DNA of 64,000 nt, from contig CP154956.1 of the NCBI GenBank assembly GCA_039621445.1, forward strand, positions 61,017,178 through 61,081,177. The letters are read 5' to 3'. The DNA comes from Euglena gracilis (taxonomy: Eukaryota > Euglenida > Euglenophyceae > Euglenales). The position numbers were made by a program, and so were the translations under genes. Below are positions 63,401 to 64,000 of the stretch, in pieces. How positions within the stretch are numbered: the stretch's first letter is position 1; the number at the start of each line of letters is the position of its first letter. The notes beneath the pieces were generated by a model. That model worked only from the letters and a program-made list of their open reading frames with translations. It searched no databases and was not told the DNA's origin.

Positions 63401-64000
63401 TCTCGGGCATGCTTCTGGTAGAACTCCTCGTCCGTCTCCTCCGCTCCCTGCCGCGTACTGACGATGATGTCGTCGAAGTACGGGCGGGAGTGCGCCTTCA
63501 CCGCCGCGCAGGTGGCGTCGATGTCCCGCTGCAGGAGGGCGGGCCCGACGTTGATCCCCTGCGGGACCACACGCCACTGCCACAGCCCACCCGGCAGCTG
63601 GACGTTCGTCACCGGTCGGCTCTCCTCCGCCAAGGCCACCTGGTGGAACGCGTCCCGCAAGTCGATGGTGCTGAAGAGGGTACACTTCGCCTGCTCCGCC
63701 ACGATCTCCTCCGTCAAGGGCAAGGGGTAGCTGTCCGCCATGATCTGCAGGTTCGTCACCGCGTAGTCACACACCATCCTCCACTTCCCGTTCTTCTTCC
63801 GAATCGGGAAGGCCGCCGCCCGCCACGGGCCGCGGCCCGGCTCCACCTTCCGGTCGCGGCGGCACTCCTCCTCCATCTCCCGCAGCGCCTCCAGCCGCTC
63901 GCCCTTCAGGTGGATCACCCTCCCCACCACCGGCTGGGCGTTTGGCTTGAGGCGCAGCACCGCCATCCCGTGCTGGCCTCGGGGCGGCGGATCGGGGTGG
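60412..64000 (-). CDS. Chromodomain Ty3/gypsy Pol (RT, RNase H, integrase, chromodomain), partial
   Basis: An uninterrupted frame of 1184 codons from the first in-window Met, still open to the right edge (upstream residues HPDPPPRGQHG), so the true start lies outside. RT: STIDLRDAFHQV (100-111) and PYFDDIIVS (162-170). RNase H: LRTDASDYAIGAV (327-339) and VVGDAMSRW. A 130-residue Ala/Pro/Ser linker follows. Integrase: HSVSGHVGGDRL with CPVC, then the triad IDLFVMPEVD, TSDRGPHFAG and NGRAESLGAQL. The C-terminal chromodomain includes WEFEVKWEGHPTLTWEP. No frameshifts, so this copy may be recent or active. It is much richer in GC than the other gypsy elements here. Confidence 0.93.
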   Translation of the reverse strand, partial: HPDPPPRGQHGMAVLRLKPNAQPVVGRVIHLKGERLEALREMEEECRRDRKVEPGRGPWRAAAFPIRKKNGKWRMVCDYAVTNLQIMADSYPLPLTEEIVAEQAKCTLFSTIDLRDAFHQVALAEESRPVTNVQLPGGLWQWRVVPQGINVGPALLQRDIDATCAAVKAHSRPYFDDIIVSTRQGAEETDEEFYQKHARDVRETLLALEKDRWVSDSRKVKLFMRQVEFVGHVLGHGRRAPAPGKLSAVQHWQLPPTVSSLRAFLGVCNYYAGYVRLYAELAAPLQEKLKLPRELTKAGSKHPVVWTEQEKEAFDKLKKALVADLELYHIDPAKPFVLRTDASDYAIGAVLEQFPNIDGVPRVEDLRPGASVPVAFMSRKLTEGQRLRWDVRDKETYAVVAALDKWAGFLLDNEILVLTDHRSLESWYKEYVAGVGPQGRRARWHAKLNEFRITVVHVPGETNVVGDAMSRWAYPASQGWRDTSWHGTEADTKEMKAHILEEKLREKSTPKAVHPEDEETKAEQVERSTLKEGRELAVIQLIPLQSFAAVPSASHIAVTTRSRLDTQRNARDAPADAPHGTRSEHPREMHPSASSHAAAAVPPSASSAAVPPSASCIASPASVPAPSSNAPSPVPSPAPQSTAPQSIAPSAAPTAGVSSPAMPVPASAAGVPSPAASAPSAVPSAGVPSTADPVPPQPDLDINVFDMDWSKAYAVCPRWKPVWDQAHNGPGWPSGFQLVDGRLVSAGRWCVPSGLLAEVLREQHSVSGHVGGDRLVEEAERTYVFADRMEAAKVAGGLQRTCPVCQATEHPHQPLRLKVCPTPVPPYIMASVAIDLFVMPEVDFEGQLYNVFAACVDRHSGWVVATAHHTRGLTAATVAKAMYRGWWSPHGLPSVITSDRGPHFAGAWWRSMCGLHGIRHAYAQAYHHAANGRAESLGAQLQKRIRSEKAEAPITWVESLPRAVQKLNDSKAQHGLSPYEVLYGRHRWTGGVPYKAPVMVEDAVSFFERQKAVDQKVADVLNDLHKRQADQKNRSRKDLEEFAKGDLVWYLRPPRRPGQKLESYWLGPARVTARRGEHSYELELEEGRRQEAHRCQLKAYRDDTRLWGPPKMFVYRQARPQEDVDIEEWTVEEIRRHRRRDDGDWEFEVKWEGHPTLTWEPLKNFYHRYSQQMIEYAKSKKLKVDLLDYLQRKTG

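Overview
The window is nuclear DNA of a eukaryote, most likely a unicellular alga or protist. I cannot name the lineage from sequence alone. Supporting signs are protein-coding exons separated by long GT-AG introns, TTAGGG-type motifs, DIRS-like and Ty3/gypsy-like retroelements, and many miniature inverted-repeat elements built from long C/G homopolymer arms. I see no rRNA, tRNA or CRISPR array and no bacterial-style operon.

Region 1 (1-24.5 kb, + strand) is one long gene that enters from the left edge. It encodes a WD40 protein resembling DCAF5/WDR22, a substrate receptor of CUL4-DDB1 ubiquitin ligases. I chained 17 exons in which every splice phase agrees from about position 1 to a stop near 24517. 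Its introns hold most of the miniature elements. Several have perfect terminal inverted repeats (TIRs) and 8-bp target site duplications (TSDs) and look hAT-like and non-autonomous.

Region 2 (24.5-33.1 kb) has no gene I can establish. It holds more miniature elements and a few unplaced ORFs. Region 3 (33.16-36.07 kb, + strand) is a six-exon DTW-domain gene, a tRNA uridine aminocarboxypropyltransferase candidate, with a miniature element inside one short intron.

Region 4 (36.1-55.1 kb) is a nest of retroelements. A DIRS-like element on + is split by a complete 7165-bp Ty3/gypsy-like element on the minus strand with 190-bp LTRs and a 5-bp TSD. Next come an inverted DIRS tyrosine-recombinase fragment fused to a second, truncated gypsy copy, and then a second DIRS-like copy. 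Both gypsy copies carry an extra domain with a WANPPFS motif between protease and reverse transcriptase. The DIRS-like elements carry a related motif after RNase H.

Region 5 (55.1-57.0 kb) is intergenic, with repeats and one small candidate exon. Region 6 (57.0-60.0 kb) is an extreme G/C-run minisatellite, open in five of six frames, preceded on the minus strand by a short stretch encoding a membrane segment. Region 7 (60.1-64.0 kb) is a GC-rich chromodomain Ty3/gypsy pol on the minus strand that runs off the right edge.
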